The translations under genes were made by a program, and so were the position numbers. Below, piece by piece: positions 51,161-60,199 of a stretch of 64,000 bases of DNA. This DNA comes from Alistipes sp. (GTDB lineage Bacteria; Bacteroidota; Bacteroidia; Bacteroidales; Rikenellaceae). The stretch's first letter is position 1. Each line of letters starts with the position of its first letter. The notes beneath the pieces were generated by a model. It saw only the letters and a program-made list of their open reading frames with translations, made no database searches and was not told where the DNA came from. The stretch is taken from assembly GCA_017623505.1 (NCBI GenBank), contig JAGAOZ010000016.1, forward strand, positions 1 through 64,000, in the 5' to 3' direction.

Positions 51161-52065
51161 CGCCTCGGCTGATTATTCAATCGTTTGATGATTGCCGAGC
51201 GCAGCAGAGCCTCTTTGCTGAGCCTTGAATGCCCCGTGATGGTGTGGAGCGAGGCGCGCAGCAGCAGCGAGAGCCGATACACTCTGTTTGCCCAGCGGTG
51301 GTGTCGGCGTGTGTGATGTAGTTTGTAGTAGCTGTCGCGCCCACGTTCTGCGAGCAATAACCGCCTTTTTCTGATATGACGTGTTGTGAAACTCGCCCCC
51401 TCCAGATGTTGAATATGCGCCGACGGCAGAGATACCAAATCTCCTATCGAGGATAACCTGCGACATAGATCGGTATCTTCGTAGTAGAGGAAAAACTCCT
51501 TTGCGAAGCCCCCTATCCGCTCCAATGCCCACCGTTTAACCATCAAATCTGCTCCTGTGATGTAGCCCACGCGCAGCTCTTGTCGGGTATGGTTGAAATA
51601 ACGATTTCTACCATACACTATCCGCTCAGGTAGCTGCATCAAAAGTTCATCCACCTCACTGCGTAGCGAGGGGAGCATGCGTCTGAATGATAGAGCCGGT
51701 TGTAGAGCGTCGTTGTATAGGTTTGCACCGCAGGCTACCACCGTAGCGTTGTTGTCGAGTAGCTCTGAGAGCTGCTCTGCGGCATTGTTTAGCAGCACGG
51801 TGTCGGGATTTAGAAATAAGATGTTGCGTCCCAGAGCCAACTTCAATGCCTGATTGTTTGCCTGTCCGAAGCCTACATTTCTCCCAAGTGAGACGAGCAG
51901 TATTCGCTCATCCTGCTTCAGGGCTTTGACGGAGCCATCTGTCGAGCCATTGTCTACGACAATGACCTCAAACTCCAATGTGTGCGTGTTGTGAAACAAC
52001 GAGTCGATACACCTCTGGGTTAAGCCGAGGGTGTTGTGATTAACAATAATTACGGATAGATCCAT
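51157..52065 (-). CDS. glycosyltransferase family 2, rhamnosyltransferase-like
   Basis: A 302-residue GT2: SVIIVNHNTLGLTQRCIDSLF, VDNGSTDGSV, LGRNVGFGQANNQALKLA, FLNPDTVLL, then GADLMVKRWALERIGGF..YYEDTDLCRRL. The pattern is that of WbbL-like rhamnosyltransferases, which fits the dTDP-rhamnose genes upstream. The start overlaps the flippase stop (TAATG). Confidence 0.88.
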   Translation of the reverse strand: MDLSVIIVNHNTLGLTQRCIDSLFHNTHTLEFEVIVVDNGSTDGSVKALKQDERILLVSLGRNVGFGQANNQALKLALGRNILFLNPDTVLLNNAAEQLSELLDNNATVVACGANLYNDALQPALSFRRMLPSLRSEVDELLMQLPERIVYGRNRYFNHTRQELRVGYITGADLMVKRWALERIGGFAKEFFLYYEDTDLCRRLSSIGDLVSLPSAHIQHLEGASFTTRHIRKRRLLLAERGRDSYYKLHHTRRHHRWANRVYRLSLLLRASLHTITGHSRLSKEALLRSAIIKRLNNQPRR

Positions 52066-53474
52066 TATATGCCCAAATAATCTCTCAATTCTCTGAAATT
52101 AAGGATTCCCCAGCAGCTGACACTCGCCAGAGTTGCTGTGGTTAAAGCGATATATGGGTTTTCGATTAGCTCCGAGCAGGCTACGCAGATTGCCACACAG
52201 GGCAGAGTCAGCAGTGCCGAGCGGAGAAAATATTTTACAGGAATCTTCACTAAACGCTTTCGTCCGACGTATGCAATATACGTGCCGGTTACGACGCTCT
52301 CTGCCGCGAGTAGGACCACCGCCGAGCCTATTGCGCCCAAACGTTCTATAAATAGGATGTTGATAACCACACTCAATCCTGCGCCGATAATCGAGGCCAC
52401 GAGCAGAACATTATCCTTGCGCAGAGGCATCAATATCTGTATGGCAAGAATCTGCGCCAATCCCACCGAAAGCAGTGCCGGCATAATAATCTGCATAGGG
52501 ATTACAGCCCCCTCAAAGCCGGAGCCTGCCAAGATGTAGACTATCTGAGGTGCCATAATCATACTACACACAATCAGCGGTAGAGAGAATGTCGCTACGG
52601 CAGAGAATGATTTATTGAGCAGAGCTTGATACCCCTGCTTATCTCCGTCGGCAACAAGCGCACTCATTCGTGGCAACATCACATTCGCAAAGGCGGAGAA
52701 GAAGCCGAGCAATACGGTGTATAGCTTGAATGCTGTCGTGTAGTATCCCACTTGAGTATTTCCCGCCACGAAGCCCAGAAACATAACATTGAAGGTAAGA
52801 TACATCGAGGTCATTATCGAGTATGCACCCAACGTGCAGTTGCTCCGCAGGTAACGCATCGAGAATAGCTCCCGCAGCTTTATTGTAACAAACCGCCTGA
52901 CGTACAACACGTTTATCAGCGCATTCACCACCACCGTCGCCACCGTCAGTGTGAAGTACAGCGGATACTGTTCCGGCTCTCGGATAAAGAGAAATACCGC
53001 CACCACATAGAGCAGCTTTACAGCCACCGTACGCAGTGTTATGTAGCGGAAATTCTCCATTCCGGAGTAGAACCACTCGACGAGTAGTGCTGTGAAGATA
53101 ATCTTTGCCGAGCCTATCCAAAACAGCTCATAGTATTGCCGCAAGGTAGGTATGATTAATACCGCCGCCACAAAAACTATCAATGTGACGATGGTAAACA
53201 GGAGATTTATACCGAGCAGATTGGCAAAGACACGACTACGCTCCTGCTCGTCGCACCTTACTCTGGCAATCTCCCTTACACCCAGCAGTCCGATACCGAG
53301 CGAGGCAAAAAGTAGGAAGTAGCTAACCGTATTATCGACAAAGTTCACCAATCCCACCCTCTCAGCACCCATCAGACGCGAGATATAGGGGAATGTGATG
53401 AATCCTATCAAGTAAGATGATAGGTTCAAAATGCTTTTGTAAGCAAAATTCTTCTTTATCGACGTTTGAGCCAT
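52065..53474 (-). CDS. oligosaccharide flippase (Wzx-like)
   Basis: A 469-residue protein of the polysaccharide transport family with ~12-14 hydrophobic helices and the typical N-terminus (FAYKSILNLSSYLIGFITFPYISRLMGAERVGLVNF). It should flip lipid-linked repeat units across the inner membrane. It is encoded between the rhamnose genes and the glycosyltransferases. Confidence 0.92.
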   Translation of the reverse strand: MAQTSIKKNFAYKSILNLSSYLIGFITFPYISRLMGAERVGLVNFVDNTVSYFLLFASLGIGLLGVREIARVRCDEQERSRVFANLLGINLLFTIVTLIVFVAAVLIIPTLRQYYELFWIGSAKIIFTALLVEWFYSGMENFRYITLRTVAVKLLYVVAVFLFIREPEQYPLYFTLTVATVVVNALINVLYVRRFVTIKLRELFSMRYLRSNCTLGAYSIMTSMYLTFNVMFLGFVAGNTQVGYYTTAFKLYTVLLGFFSAFANVMLPRMSALVADGDKQGYQALLNKSFSAVATFSLPLIVCSMIMAPQIVYILAGSGFEGAVIPMQIIMPALLSVGLAQILAIQILMPLRKDNVLLVASIIGAGLSVVINILFIERLGAIGSAVVLLAAESVVTGTYIAYVGRKRLVKIPVKYFLRSALLTLPCVAICVACSELIENPYIALTTATLASVSCWGILNFRELRDYLGI

Positions 53475-53498
53475 TCTGTCACTTTTCGGTCGTTATGC

Positions 53499-54566
53499 CT
53501 AACGACCTTTGTACATCTCTTCGTAATATTTCTCGTACTCTCCCGAAGTGATGTTATCCATCCACTCCTGGTTATCCAGATACCAACGCACCGTCTTTTC
53601 TATACCCTCCTCAAACTGAAGCGAAGGCTCCCAGCCTAACTCGTTCTTTAGTTTGCGGGAGTCGATAGCGTAGCGTAGGTCGTGACCGGCGCGGTCCGTA
53701 ACGTATGTTATAAGCTCGTCGCTATATCCTTCGGGGTTGCCTATCAGACGGTCCACCGTACGTATTATAACCTTTATCAGGTCTATGTTGCGCCACTCGT
53801 TGAATCCTCCGATGTTGTATGTATCTGCCACCTTACCCTCATGGAAGATTACGTCTATCGCTCTGGCGTGGTCCTCGACGTAGAGCCAGTCGCGCACATT
53901 CTCTCCCTTACCATAAACAGGGAGCGGGCGACGGTGACGGATGTTATTTATAAAGAGCGGAATCAACTTTTCGGGGAACTGATAAGGGCCGTAGTTATTC
54001 GAGCAGTTGGTCACCACCGTAGGCATGCCATACGTGTCGTGGAAAGCTCTTACAAAGTGGTCTGACGACGCCTTCGATGCCGAATATGGCGAGTGTGGGT
54101 CATACTTTGTCTGCTCGGTAAAGAGCGTGTCGTCAAACTCCAATGCGCCGTAGACCTCATCTGTTGAGATGTGGTAGAAACGCTTACCCTCATATCGCTC
54201 TGGCTTTGCCTCCCACTTCAGACGCGCTGCTTGCAACAGAGAGAGTGTTCCGATAACGTTCGTGCGGGCAAATGTGAAAGGGTCCTTTATCGAGCGGTCC
54301 ACGTGGCTCTCTGCCGCCAAGTGAATCACTCCGTCAATATCATACTTGTCGAATATCTCGCACACGGCGTCAAAATCGCAAATATCAGCCTTTACGAATG
54401 TGTAGTTTGGCTTCTGCTCCACATCTTTCAGGTTGGCCAAGTTGCCGGCATAGGTCAGCTTATCCAAGTTAATAATGTTGTAGTCGGGATATTTCTCTAC
54501 AAAAAGCCTTACGACGTGGCTTCCAATAAATCCGGCACCTCCGGTGATAAGAATATTTCTTTTCAT
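53499..54566 (-). CDS. rfbB: dTDP-glucose 4,6-dehydratase
   Basis: A 355-residue extended SDR: GGAGFIGSHV NAD-binding motif, HLAAESHVDRSI, TDEVYGAL, and YSASKASSDH with catalytic Tyr-Lys. Typical RfbB length. Second step of dTDP-L-rhamnose synthesis. It is the last of the four rhamnose genes, whose order here is A-C-D-B. Confidence 0.96.
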   Translation of the reverse strand: MKRNILITGGAGFIGSHVVRLFVEKYPDYNIINLDKLTYAGNLANLKDVEQKPNYTFVKADICDFDAVCEIFDKYDIDGVIHLAAESHVDRSIKDPFTFARTNVIGTLSLLQAARLKWEAKPERYEGKRFYHISTDEVYGALEFDDTLFTEQTKYDPHSPYSASKASSDHFVRAFHDTYGMPTVVTNCSNNYGPYQFPEKLIPLFINNIRHRRPLPVYGKGENVRDWLYVEDHARAIDVIFHEGKVADTYNIGGFNEWRNIDLIKVIIRTVDRLIGNPEGYSDELITYVTDRAGHDLRYAIDSRKLKNELGWEPSLQFEEGIEKTVRWYLDNQEWMDNITSGEYEKYYEEMYKGR

Positions 54567-54569
54567 AGC

Positions 54570-55448
54570 CTACTGCTTTGTCATTATACGTTTCAGGCAG
54601 TAGAGCATCGACTCGCGCCAATGTGGAATCTCTACGCCAAACACCTTTTTACACTTTGTTTTATCCAGCACCGAGTAGTGTGGTCGCTTTACCTTCGATG
54701 GGAACTCCTCACTTGAGCAAGGATGTATCTCGCAGGCTCTATTTCCCGCTGCAAGAGCTATCTCCACCGCAAAATCATACCACGAACATACTCCTTCGTT
54801 CGAGAAGTGGTATATGCCCTCCTTGCCCTGGTACATATCTCGCTCTATTATAGCAAAAATCGTCATTGCCAAATCTCCGGCGTATGTTGGCGTGCCGACT
54901 TGGTCCACCACCACATTCAAGTATGGTCGCTCGGCTGTCAGGCGCAACATCGTCTTGAGGAAATTATTGCCATACTCTGAGTATAGCCATGCCGTACGGA
55001 ATATCAGAGCCTTGCATCCCACCTCGGCGATAGCCTGCTCACCGTGCAACTTCGTGCGTCCGTACGCTCCCAGAGGGCACGTCGGCATCTGCTCCGAGCG
55101 TGGTGTATTTCCCTCGCCTGAGAAGACATAGTCGGTCGATACGTGGATGAGTGTTGCATTCCACTGCTTCGCCGCTGAGGCAAGGTTGCGCACTGCCTCC
55201 GAGTTTATCTTCTCGGCTGTTGCCTCATCCTCCTCGGCGCGGTCTACAGCTGTGTATGCTGCACAATTCACTATCACATCGAAACCCTGCTCGCCTCCAA
55301 AGTCAATTATTGCCTTGGCATCTGTAATATCCAACTCAGCCACATCGGTAAAGATGTAGTCGTTTGGCGAAGCCTCGCCCAGACGTCGCATCTCGCTGCC
55401 GAGTTGTCCGTTAGCACCGGTTACAAGTATTCGTTTTTTACTCTGCAT
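54570..55448 (-). CDS. rfbD: dTDP-4-dehydrorhamnose reductase
   Basis: A ~292-residue SDR starting at ATG 55448 (MQSKKRILVTGANGQLGSE); an ATG at 55484 would add 12 residues. It shows STDYVFSGE, YGRTKLHGE and the RfbD C-terminus (VKRPHYSVLDKTKCKKVFG). Last step to dTDP-L-rhamnose. It overlaps rfbC by 11 bases. Confidence 0.94.
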   Translation of the reverse strand: MQSKKRILVTGANGQLGSEMRRLGEASPNDYIFTDVAELDITDAKAIIDFGGEQGFDVIVNCAAYTAVDRAEEDEATAEKINSEAVRNLASAAKQWNATLIHVSTDYVFSGEGNTPRSEQMPTCPLGAYGRTKLHGEQAIAEVGCKALIFRTAWLYSEYGNNFLKTMLRLTAERPYLNVVVDQVGTPTYAGDLAMTIFAIIERDMYQGKEGIYHFSNEGVCSWYDFAVEIALAAGNRACEIHPCSSEEFPSKVKRPHYSVLDKTKCKKVFGVEIPHWRESMLYCLKRIMTKQ

Positions 55449-56013
55449 AATAGTCTGTGTTATAGTCAAATAGCTCCTCAGCATCCTTCAGTAGCGGATG
55501 CTTCGAATCCTTCTCCGAGAGGATTACATCTTGAAGATTCAAGCCCCAATCAATGCCAATTTCGGGGTCATTCCATGCCACAGCGCCCTCCTGCTGCGGA
55601 GCATAAAGGTTATCACATTTGTATTGGAGTATAGCCTCTTGGCTCAAGACCGAAAAGCCGTGCGCAAAGCCTCGTGGGATGAACAATTGACGTTTATTCT
55701 CCTCGCTGAGCTCTACGGCCACCCATCGTCCGAACGTAGGCGAGCCACGACGTATATCTACCGCTACATCAAGCACTTTGCCCTTTACGACACGTACGAG
55801 TTTCGACTGTGCGTAACGCCCTTTTTGGAAGTGTAGACCACGCAAAACGCCGTAACGGGAGCAGCTCTCATTATCCTGAACAAAACGCACTTTACGTACC
55901 GCTTCATCAAACTTCTGCTGTGAATAACTCTCAAAAAAGTAGCCTCTTTGGTCGCCAAAAACCTTCGGTTCGATAATCACAACCCCCTCAATCGTTGTCT
56001 TAGTTACCTTCAT
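55438..56013 (-). CDS. rfbC: dTDP-4-dehydrorhamnose 3,5-epimerase
   Basis: A ~191-residue cupin-fold epimerase, starting at ATG 56013 (MKVTKTTIEGVVIIEPKVFGD) rather than the ATG at 56064, which would add 17 residues and overlap rfbA. It has the RGLHFQKGRYAQSKLVRVVKGKVLDVAVD core and FIPRGFAHGFSVLS. Confidence 0.95.
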   Translation of the reverse strand: MKVTKTTIEGVVIIEPKVFGDQRGYFFESYSQQKFDEAVRKVRFVQDNESCSRYGVLRGLHFQKGRYAQSKLVRVVKGKVLDVAVDIRRGSPTFGRWVAVELSEENKRQLFIPRGFAHGFSVLSQEAILQYKCDNLYAPQQEGAVAWNDPEIGIDWGLNLQDVILSEKDSKHPLLKDAEELFDYNTDYYAE

Positions 56014-56038
56014 CGTTAAGTTTTTTCTTCTCGCCGAA

Positions 56039-56932
56039 CTAAAATTCGCGATGTTTCTCTTCAATAATTTTTATCAGATACTGGCCATATTGATTCTTTA
56101 TCATCGGCTGTGCTATCTCGCGCAGACGCTCTGCCGAAATCCAGCCGTTACGATACGCAATAGCCTCCAGACATGAGATTTTCAAGCCTTGACGCTTCTC
56201 TATCACCTCGACAAAGATTGAGGCTTCAGCCAAGGAGTCATGCGTGCCGGTGTCCAACCACGCAAAACCTCGCTCCAAGGTCTGCACCTTAAGCTCGCCA
56301 TCTGCCAAAAACTGCTGATTTACAGACGTTATCTCCAACTCGCCACGTGCCGAAGGCTTGATGTTCTTTGCCACCTCGACGACTTTATTAGGATAGAAAT
56401 AGAGTCCTACCACAGCGTAGTTTGACTTAGGATTTTGAGGTTTTTCCTCAATGGAGAGACAATTACCTTGGTCGTCAAACTCCGCTACACCATATCGCTC
56501 TGGGTCATCCACCCAATAACCAAATACCGTAGCCTTCTGCTCCTGCTCAGCCGAACGCACCGCCTCGCGCAGAAGCGTTGGCAGGCCTGCCCCGTGGAAG
56601 ATGTTGTCGCCCAAAACCAAGCAGGCGCAATCATCTCCAATGAACTTCTCGCCGATGATAAAAGCTTGTGCCAAGCCATCCGGCGATGGTTGCTCGGCAT
56701 ATTCGAATCTCACGCCGTAGTCAGACCCATCGCCCAGCAATCTTTTGAATGCCGGTAGGTCTTGAGGTGTCGAGATGATGAGAATCTCACGTATTCCCGC
56801 CATCATCAATACCGATATGGGGTAGTAGACCATCGGCTTGTCATATATCGGCAGCAACTGCTTGCTGACTCCTTTAGTGATGGGGTAGAGACGTGTGCCA
56901 CTTCCTCCGGCAAGTACGATACCTTTCGTCAT
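56039..56932 (-). CDS. rfbA: glucose-1-phosphate thymidylyltransferase
   Basis: A 297-residue nucleotidyltransferase with [20 protein letters not shown] at the start, [17 protein letters not shown] and [11 protein letters not shown]. Full RfbA length. First step of dTDP-rhamnose synthesis. Confidence 0.97.
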   Translation of the reverse strand: MTKGIVLAGGSGTRLYPITKGVSKQLLPIYDKPMVYYPISVLMMAGIREILIISTPQDLPAFKRLLGDGSDYGVRFEYAEQPSPDGLAQAFIIGEKFIGDDCACLVLGDNIFHGAGLPTLLREAVRSAEQEQKATVFGYWVDDPERYGVAEFDDQGNCLSIEEKPQNPKSNYAVVGLYFYPNKVVEVAKNIKPSARGELEITSVNQQFLADGELKVQTLERGFAWLDTGTHDSLAEASIFVEVIEKRQGLKISCLEAIAYRNGWISAERLREIAQPMIKNQYGQYLIKIIEEKHREF

Positions 56933-56968
56933 AATATCTTAGTTTTAGGCTTTTATGGTTTTAAGTTT

Positions 56969-57973
56969 TTATGCTTTGTAATACTCTTTGTACCACTTCA
57001 CAAACTCTGCGATACCTTGCGATAATGAGGTTGTCGGGTGGTAGGCAAAATCCTGTTCCAAGCGTGAGCAATCAGCCCATGTGCGCTCCACGTCGCCCGC
57101 TTGCTGTGGCAGATACTCTTTTTTAGCCTCTTTGCCTATCGTCTGCTCCAACGTTGCGATAAACTCGGTCAGCTTAACGGGCTCTGAGTGTCCTATATTA
57201 TAGAGTCGATGGGGTGCAGGCTTATCACCGGCTACGATTTTCCAAACGCCCTCGACTACATCATCGATGTAGGTAAAATCGCGCCACAACTCGCCCTCGC
57301 CAAAGACTTTGATAGCTCTGTGGTGTGTGATAGCATCGGTGAATAGCATCGGTGCCATATCAGGACGTCCCCAAGGTCCGTAGACGGTGAAGAATCTCAA
57401 TCCGATGCACTCTATCGAGTATAGTTGCTCGTAGCACGAGGCCATCAACTCGTTGCTGCGCTTTGTTGCGGCATAAAGGCTCTGTGGCTGCTCCACCGTA
57501 TCCTCCTCGCTGAATGGCACTTTGCTATTTGAGCCATAGACCGATGATGATGAGGCGTAGATGAGTCGCTTTACCTCGGCTCTGCGACACCCCTCCAAAA
57601 TGCTGAGGAAGCCCTCCACGTTACTGTGCGTGTAGGCAAAAGGTTGCTCCAACGAGTAACGCACTCCCGCCTGAGCGGCTAAGTTAATCACCACGTCGGG
57701 CCTCTGCTCCTTGAAGAGTTGTTCGATAGCCTCCCGCTCGGCTATATCGCATTTGAAGAGTTGCAGCGTAGGGTGTGCTGCGCTACGTATCAGCCGTTTC
57801 TCTTCGATATGCTCTCTCTCAAAGCCGAGTTCAGCGAGTCGGGCATACTTCAGCTCCACGTCGTAGTAGTCGTTGATGTTATCTACACCAACTACCTCCA
57901 CGCCCTCACGCAGCAGCCGCTTCGTGAGATGGTAACCGATAAAACCCGCTATGCCTGTCGCTATAACCCTCAT
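56969..57973 (-). CDS. NAD-dependent epimerase, UDP-glucuronate 4-epimerase-like
   Basis: A 334-residue extended SDR: TGIAGFIGYHL, NINDYYDVELKYARL, YASSSSVYGSNSKVPFSE and YAATKRSNE (catalytic Tyr/Lys). The NDYYDV segment and length match UDP-glucuronate 4-epimerases (CapI/LspL). It directly follows ugd (shared base), so UDP-Glc to UDP-GlcA to UDP-GalA is the likely route. Confidence 0.88.
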   Translation of the reverse strand: MRVIATGIAGFIGYHLTKRLLREGVEVVGVDNINDYYDVELKYARLAELGFEREHIEEKRLIRSAAHPTLQLFKCDIAEREAIEQLFKEQRPDVVINLAAQAGVRYSLEQPFAYTHSNVEGFLSILEGCRRAEVKRLIYASSSSVYGSNSKVPFSEEDTVEQPQSLYAATKRSNELMASCYEQLYSIECIGLRFFTVYGPWGRPDMAPMLFTDAITHHRAIKVFGEGELWRDFTYIDDVVEGVWKIVAGDKPAPHRLYNIGHSEPVKLTEFIATLEQTIGKEAKKEYLPQQAGDVERTWADCSRLEQDFAYHPTTSLSQGIAEFVKWYKEYYKA

Positions 57974-59283
57974 TATCCGATTTTGTAGTATGTAAAACCT
58001 TGTTCGCGCGCCTCCTCTTTGTCGTAGATGTTACGACCATCGAAGATTACACACTCGCGCATCACGCTTCTCAGGACTGCATAGCTCGGCATACGGAACT
58101 CCTTCCACTCGGTTATAAGCATCAGGGCGTCTGCACCAAGTGCTGCATCGTATTTGTCGTTGCAATACGTTACCCTCTCGCCGAGAATTTCACGGCAGCT
58201 ATCCATCGCTATCGGGTCGTATACTCTGACTTGACAGCACGCCTTGAGCAGCTCCTCGATAACCACAAGCGAAGGAGCTTCGCGCATATCGTCTGTTTCG
58301 GGCTTGAACGATAGTCCCCAAATAGCTACCACCTTGCTAGCTATATCCCCGTTGTAGTGCGTGAGTAGTTTCTCAAACAAGATGCGTTTCTGCTGATTAT
58401 TGACCCTCTCGACAGCCTCCAGCACCTCCATTCTGCAGCCATGTTGTTTAGCTGTATGGATAAGCGCACGAATATCTTTCGGGAAACAAGAGCCTCCAAA
58501 GCCACAACCGGCGTAGAGGAACTTCTTGCCGATGCGGTTATCTGCACCGATACCTTTGCGGACCATATTGACATCGGCACCCACCTTCTCGCACAGGTTG
58601 GCTATATCGTTCATAAACGAAATGCGTGTCGCAAGCATCGAGTTGGCCGCATATTTTATCATCTCTGCTGAGCGAACGTCGGTAAAAATCATTCTCTCAC
58701 CGCTGAGCATAAAGGGCTTGTAGAGGCGTGACATTATCTTTCGAGCCTCATCGCTTGTGGTACCCACCACCACTCTGTCGGGTGCCATAAAATCCTTTAT
58801 GGCAGCTCCCTCCTTCAAAAATTCGGGGTTGGAAGCTACTTCAAACTCTACATTCTCGCCTCGCGCGCTAAGCTCTTGCTCTACTATGTGGCGAATCTTC
58901 TCGGCTGTGCCGACAGGTACTGTGGACTTTGTGACCAACAGCGTGTATCGTTTCACCGAGCGACCAAAGGCCCGTGCTACCTCCCACACTTGACTCAAAT
59001 CGGCACTTCCATCCTCCATTGGGGGCGTTCCCACCGCCGAGAATACTATCTGTACCGAGTCGATACACTCTTCGAGTGAGGTTGCAAAATGCAGTCGCTC
59101 GGCCTCTATGTTTCGGCGCAGCATCTCCTCTAATCCTGGTTCGTAGATGGGAACAATTCCCTCTTGTAACTGCCGGATTTTCTGGCTGTTAATATCTACA
59201 CACGTAACGTCGGCACCCATCTCGGCAAAACATACTCCCGAAACGAGTCCTACGTATCCCGTACCTACAATAGCAATATTCAT
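57973..59283 (-). CDS. ugd: UDP-glucose 6-dehydrogenase
   Basis: A ~436-residue enzyme; ATG 59283 (MNIAIVGTGYVGL) is preferred over 59313, which would add ten residues upstream of a dinucleotide-binding fold. Motifs: GTGYVGLVSGVCFAE, the catalytic FGGSCFPKD with Cys, and a C-terminal UDP-binding domain. First gene of the 12-gene polysaccharide operon. Confidence 0.95.
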   Translation of the reverse strand: MNIAIVGTGYVGLVSGVCFAEMGADVTCVDINSQKIRQLQEGIVPIYEPGLEEMLRRNIEAERLHFATSLEECIDSVQIVFSAVGTPPMEDGSADLSQVWEVARAFGRSVKRYTLLVTKSTVPVGTAEKIRHIVEQELSARGENVEFEVASNPEFLKEGAAIKDFMAPDRVVVGTTSDEARKIMSRLYKPFMLSGERMIFTDVRSAEMIKYAANSMLATRISFMNDIANLCEKVGADVNMVRKGIGADNRIGKKFLYAGCGFGGSCFPKDIRALIHTAKQHGCRMEVLEAVERVNNQQKRILFEKLLTHYNGDIASKVVAIWGLSFKPETDDMREAPSLVVIEELLKACCQVRVYDPIAMDSCREILGERVTYCNDKYDAALGADALMLITEWKEFRMPSYAVLRSVMRECVIFDGRNIYDKEEAREQGFTYYKIG

Positions 59284-59333
59284 ACGCAATAAAATTTCGG
59301 CAAAGTGTTGCAATATGCGTACCTTGCATATAA

Positions 59334-59364
59334 CAAAGGTAGCCGTATTTATTTTATTCTCAAA
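59334..59364 (-). promoter_or_regulatory. promoter of the polysaccharide operon
   Basis: On the minus strand TTTG (59361-59364), 19 bases, TACCTTTG (59334-59341), a full consensus match 51 bases before the ugd start. No inverted-repeat invertible promoter flanks were seen. Confidence 0.8.
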
Positions 59365-59494
59365 ATAAATAAATTCTTTTTTAGGTCCGCAGGATGATTG
59401 TTTTGGTCGAATATTTGCAATTGATTCTACCGAGTCGGCTATTTAAGATTTGGCCGGCGTAATATAATTTAACAATTATTTAATATAAAATTTG

Positions 59495-59524
59495 TTGTTT
59501 ATAGGATTTTATATACAATATTTG
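59495..59524 (+). promoter_or_regulatory. possible promoter of the PepSY-like gene
   Basis: TTG (59495-59497), 19 bases, AATATTTG (59517-59524), one base off TAnnTTTG. Confidence 0.4.
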
Positions 59525-59566
59525 CATAGTTAAAAACGTTAAATATTAAATTTAGATAGAAAGATT

Positions 59567-60016
59567 ATGAAAAAGTTTGCATTATTTACATTGATAGCTA
59601 CTATGTTTATTGGAACATCAGTGGCGTGCTCAAAGTTGGATGATGACCGTCCGATAACTATTGATAAGCTCCCAACTGCGGTAAAGACTTTTGTTGATAA
59701 GCACTTTGTAGGGTTGGAGATTTCGTATGCCAAATTGGACCGCAACTTCGGTGATAACGAGTACGAGGTTGTGTTGAGTAACGGCTCTAAGATTGATTTT
59801 AGCTCTAACGGTGAGTGGAAAGAGGTTGATTGCGAGCGTGGCGAGGTCCCTGCATCAATCATTCCTGAGAAGATTGCATCTTACGTGGCAAAGAGCTATC
59901 CCGGAACGAAGGTCGAGAAGATTTCACGCAGCAAGCGTTACTACGAGGTTGAACTGCATAACGACTTGGAGCTTACCTTCGACAAGGAGTTTAACTTCCT
60001 GAGAGTTGATGATTAG
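59567..60016 (+). CDS. PepSY-like periplasmic protein
   Basis: A 149-residue exported protein (signal and probable lipobox GTSVAC, Cys 21). Two PepSY-like repeats follow: LPTAVKTFVDKHFVGLEISYAKLDRNFGDNEYEVVL and IPEKIASYVAKSYPGTKVEKISRSKRYYEVEL. This matches the PF11396 PepSY-like family of Bacteroidota. Function unknown; probable periplasmic binding or inhibitory role. It is monocistronic. Confidence 0.85.
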   Translation: MKKFALFTLIATMFIGTSVACSKLDDDRPITIDKLPTAVKTFVDKHFVGLEISYAKLDRNFGDNEYEVVLSNGSKIDFSSNGEWKEVDCERGEVPASIIPEKIASYVAKSYPGTKVEKISRSKRYYEVELHNDLELTFDKEFNFLRVDD

Positions 60017-60137
60017 GTTTATAGAATCATAGTATAATAAAATTGGTTAAATGTTAGTAGGTTAAAAGTGTGAGAATACTCCTCGGCAGGTAATGGTAAT
60101 ACGATACAGAGTGTAATAGGTTGAGGGGTATTCAAAA

Positions 60138-60176
60138 AAATAAGGTTGTCCAACATAAGTTGCGACAACCTTATTT
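60138..60176 (-). terminator. terminator of the PurF-like gene
   Basis: A 13-bp perfect stem (AAATAAGGTTGTC with its complement) and a 13-base loop; on the minus strand it is followed by seven T in total. Confidence 0.88.
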
Positions 60177-60199
60177 GCTTTTATAACGTAGCCCTTAAG

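Noticed and set aside
59314..59566. Invertible promoter upstream of the polysaccharide operon, as in Bacteroides capsule loci
   Set aside because: No inverted repeats were found around the promoter at 59334-59364 and no invertase gene lies nearby.
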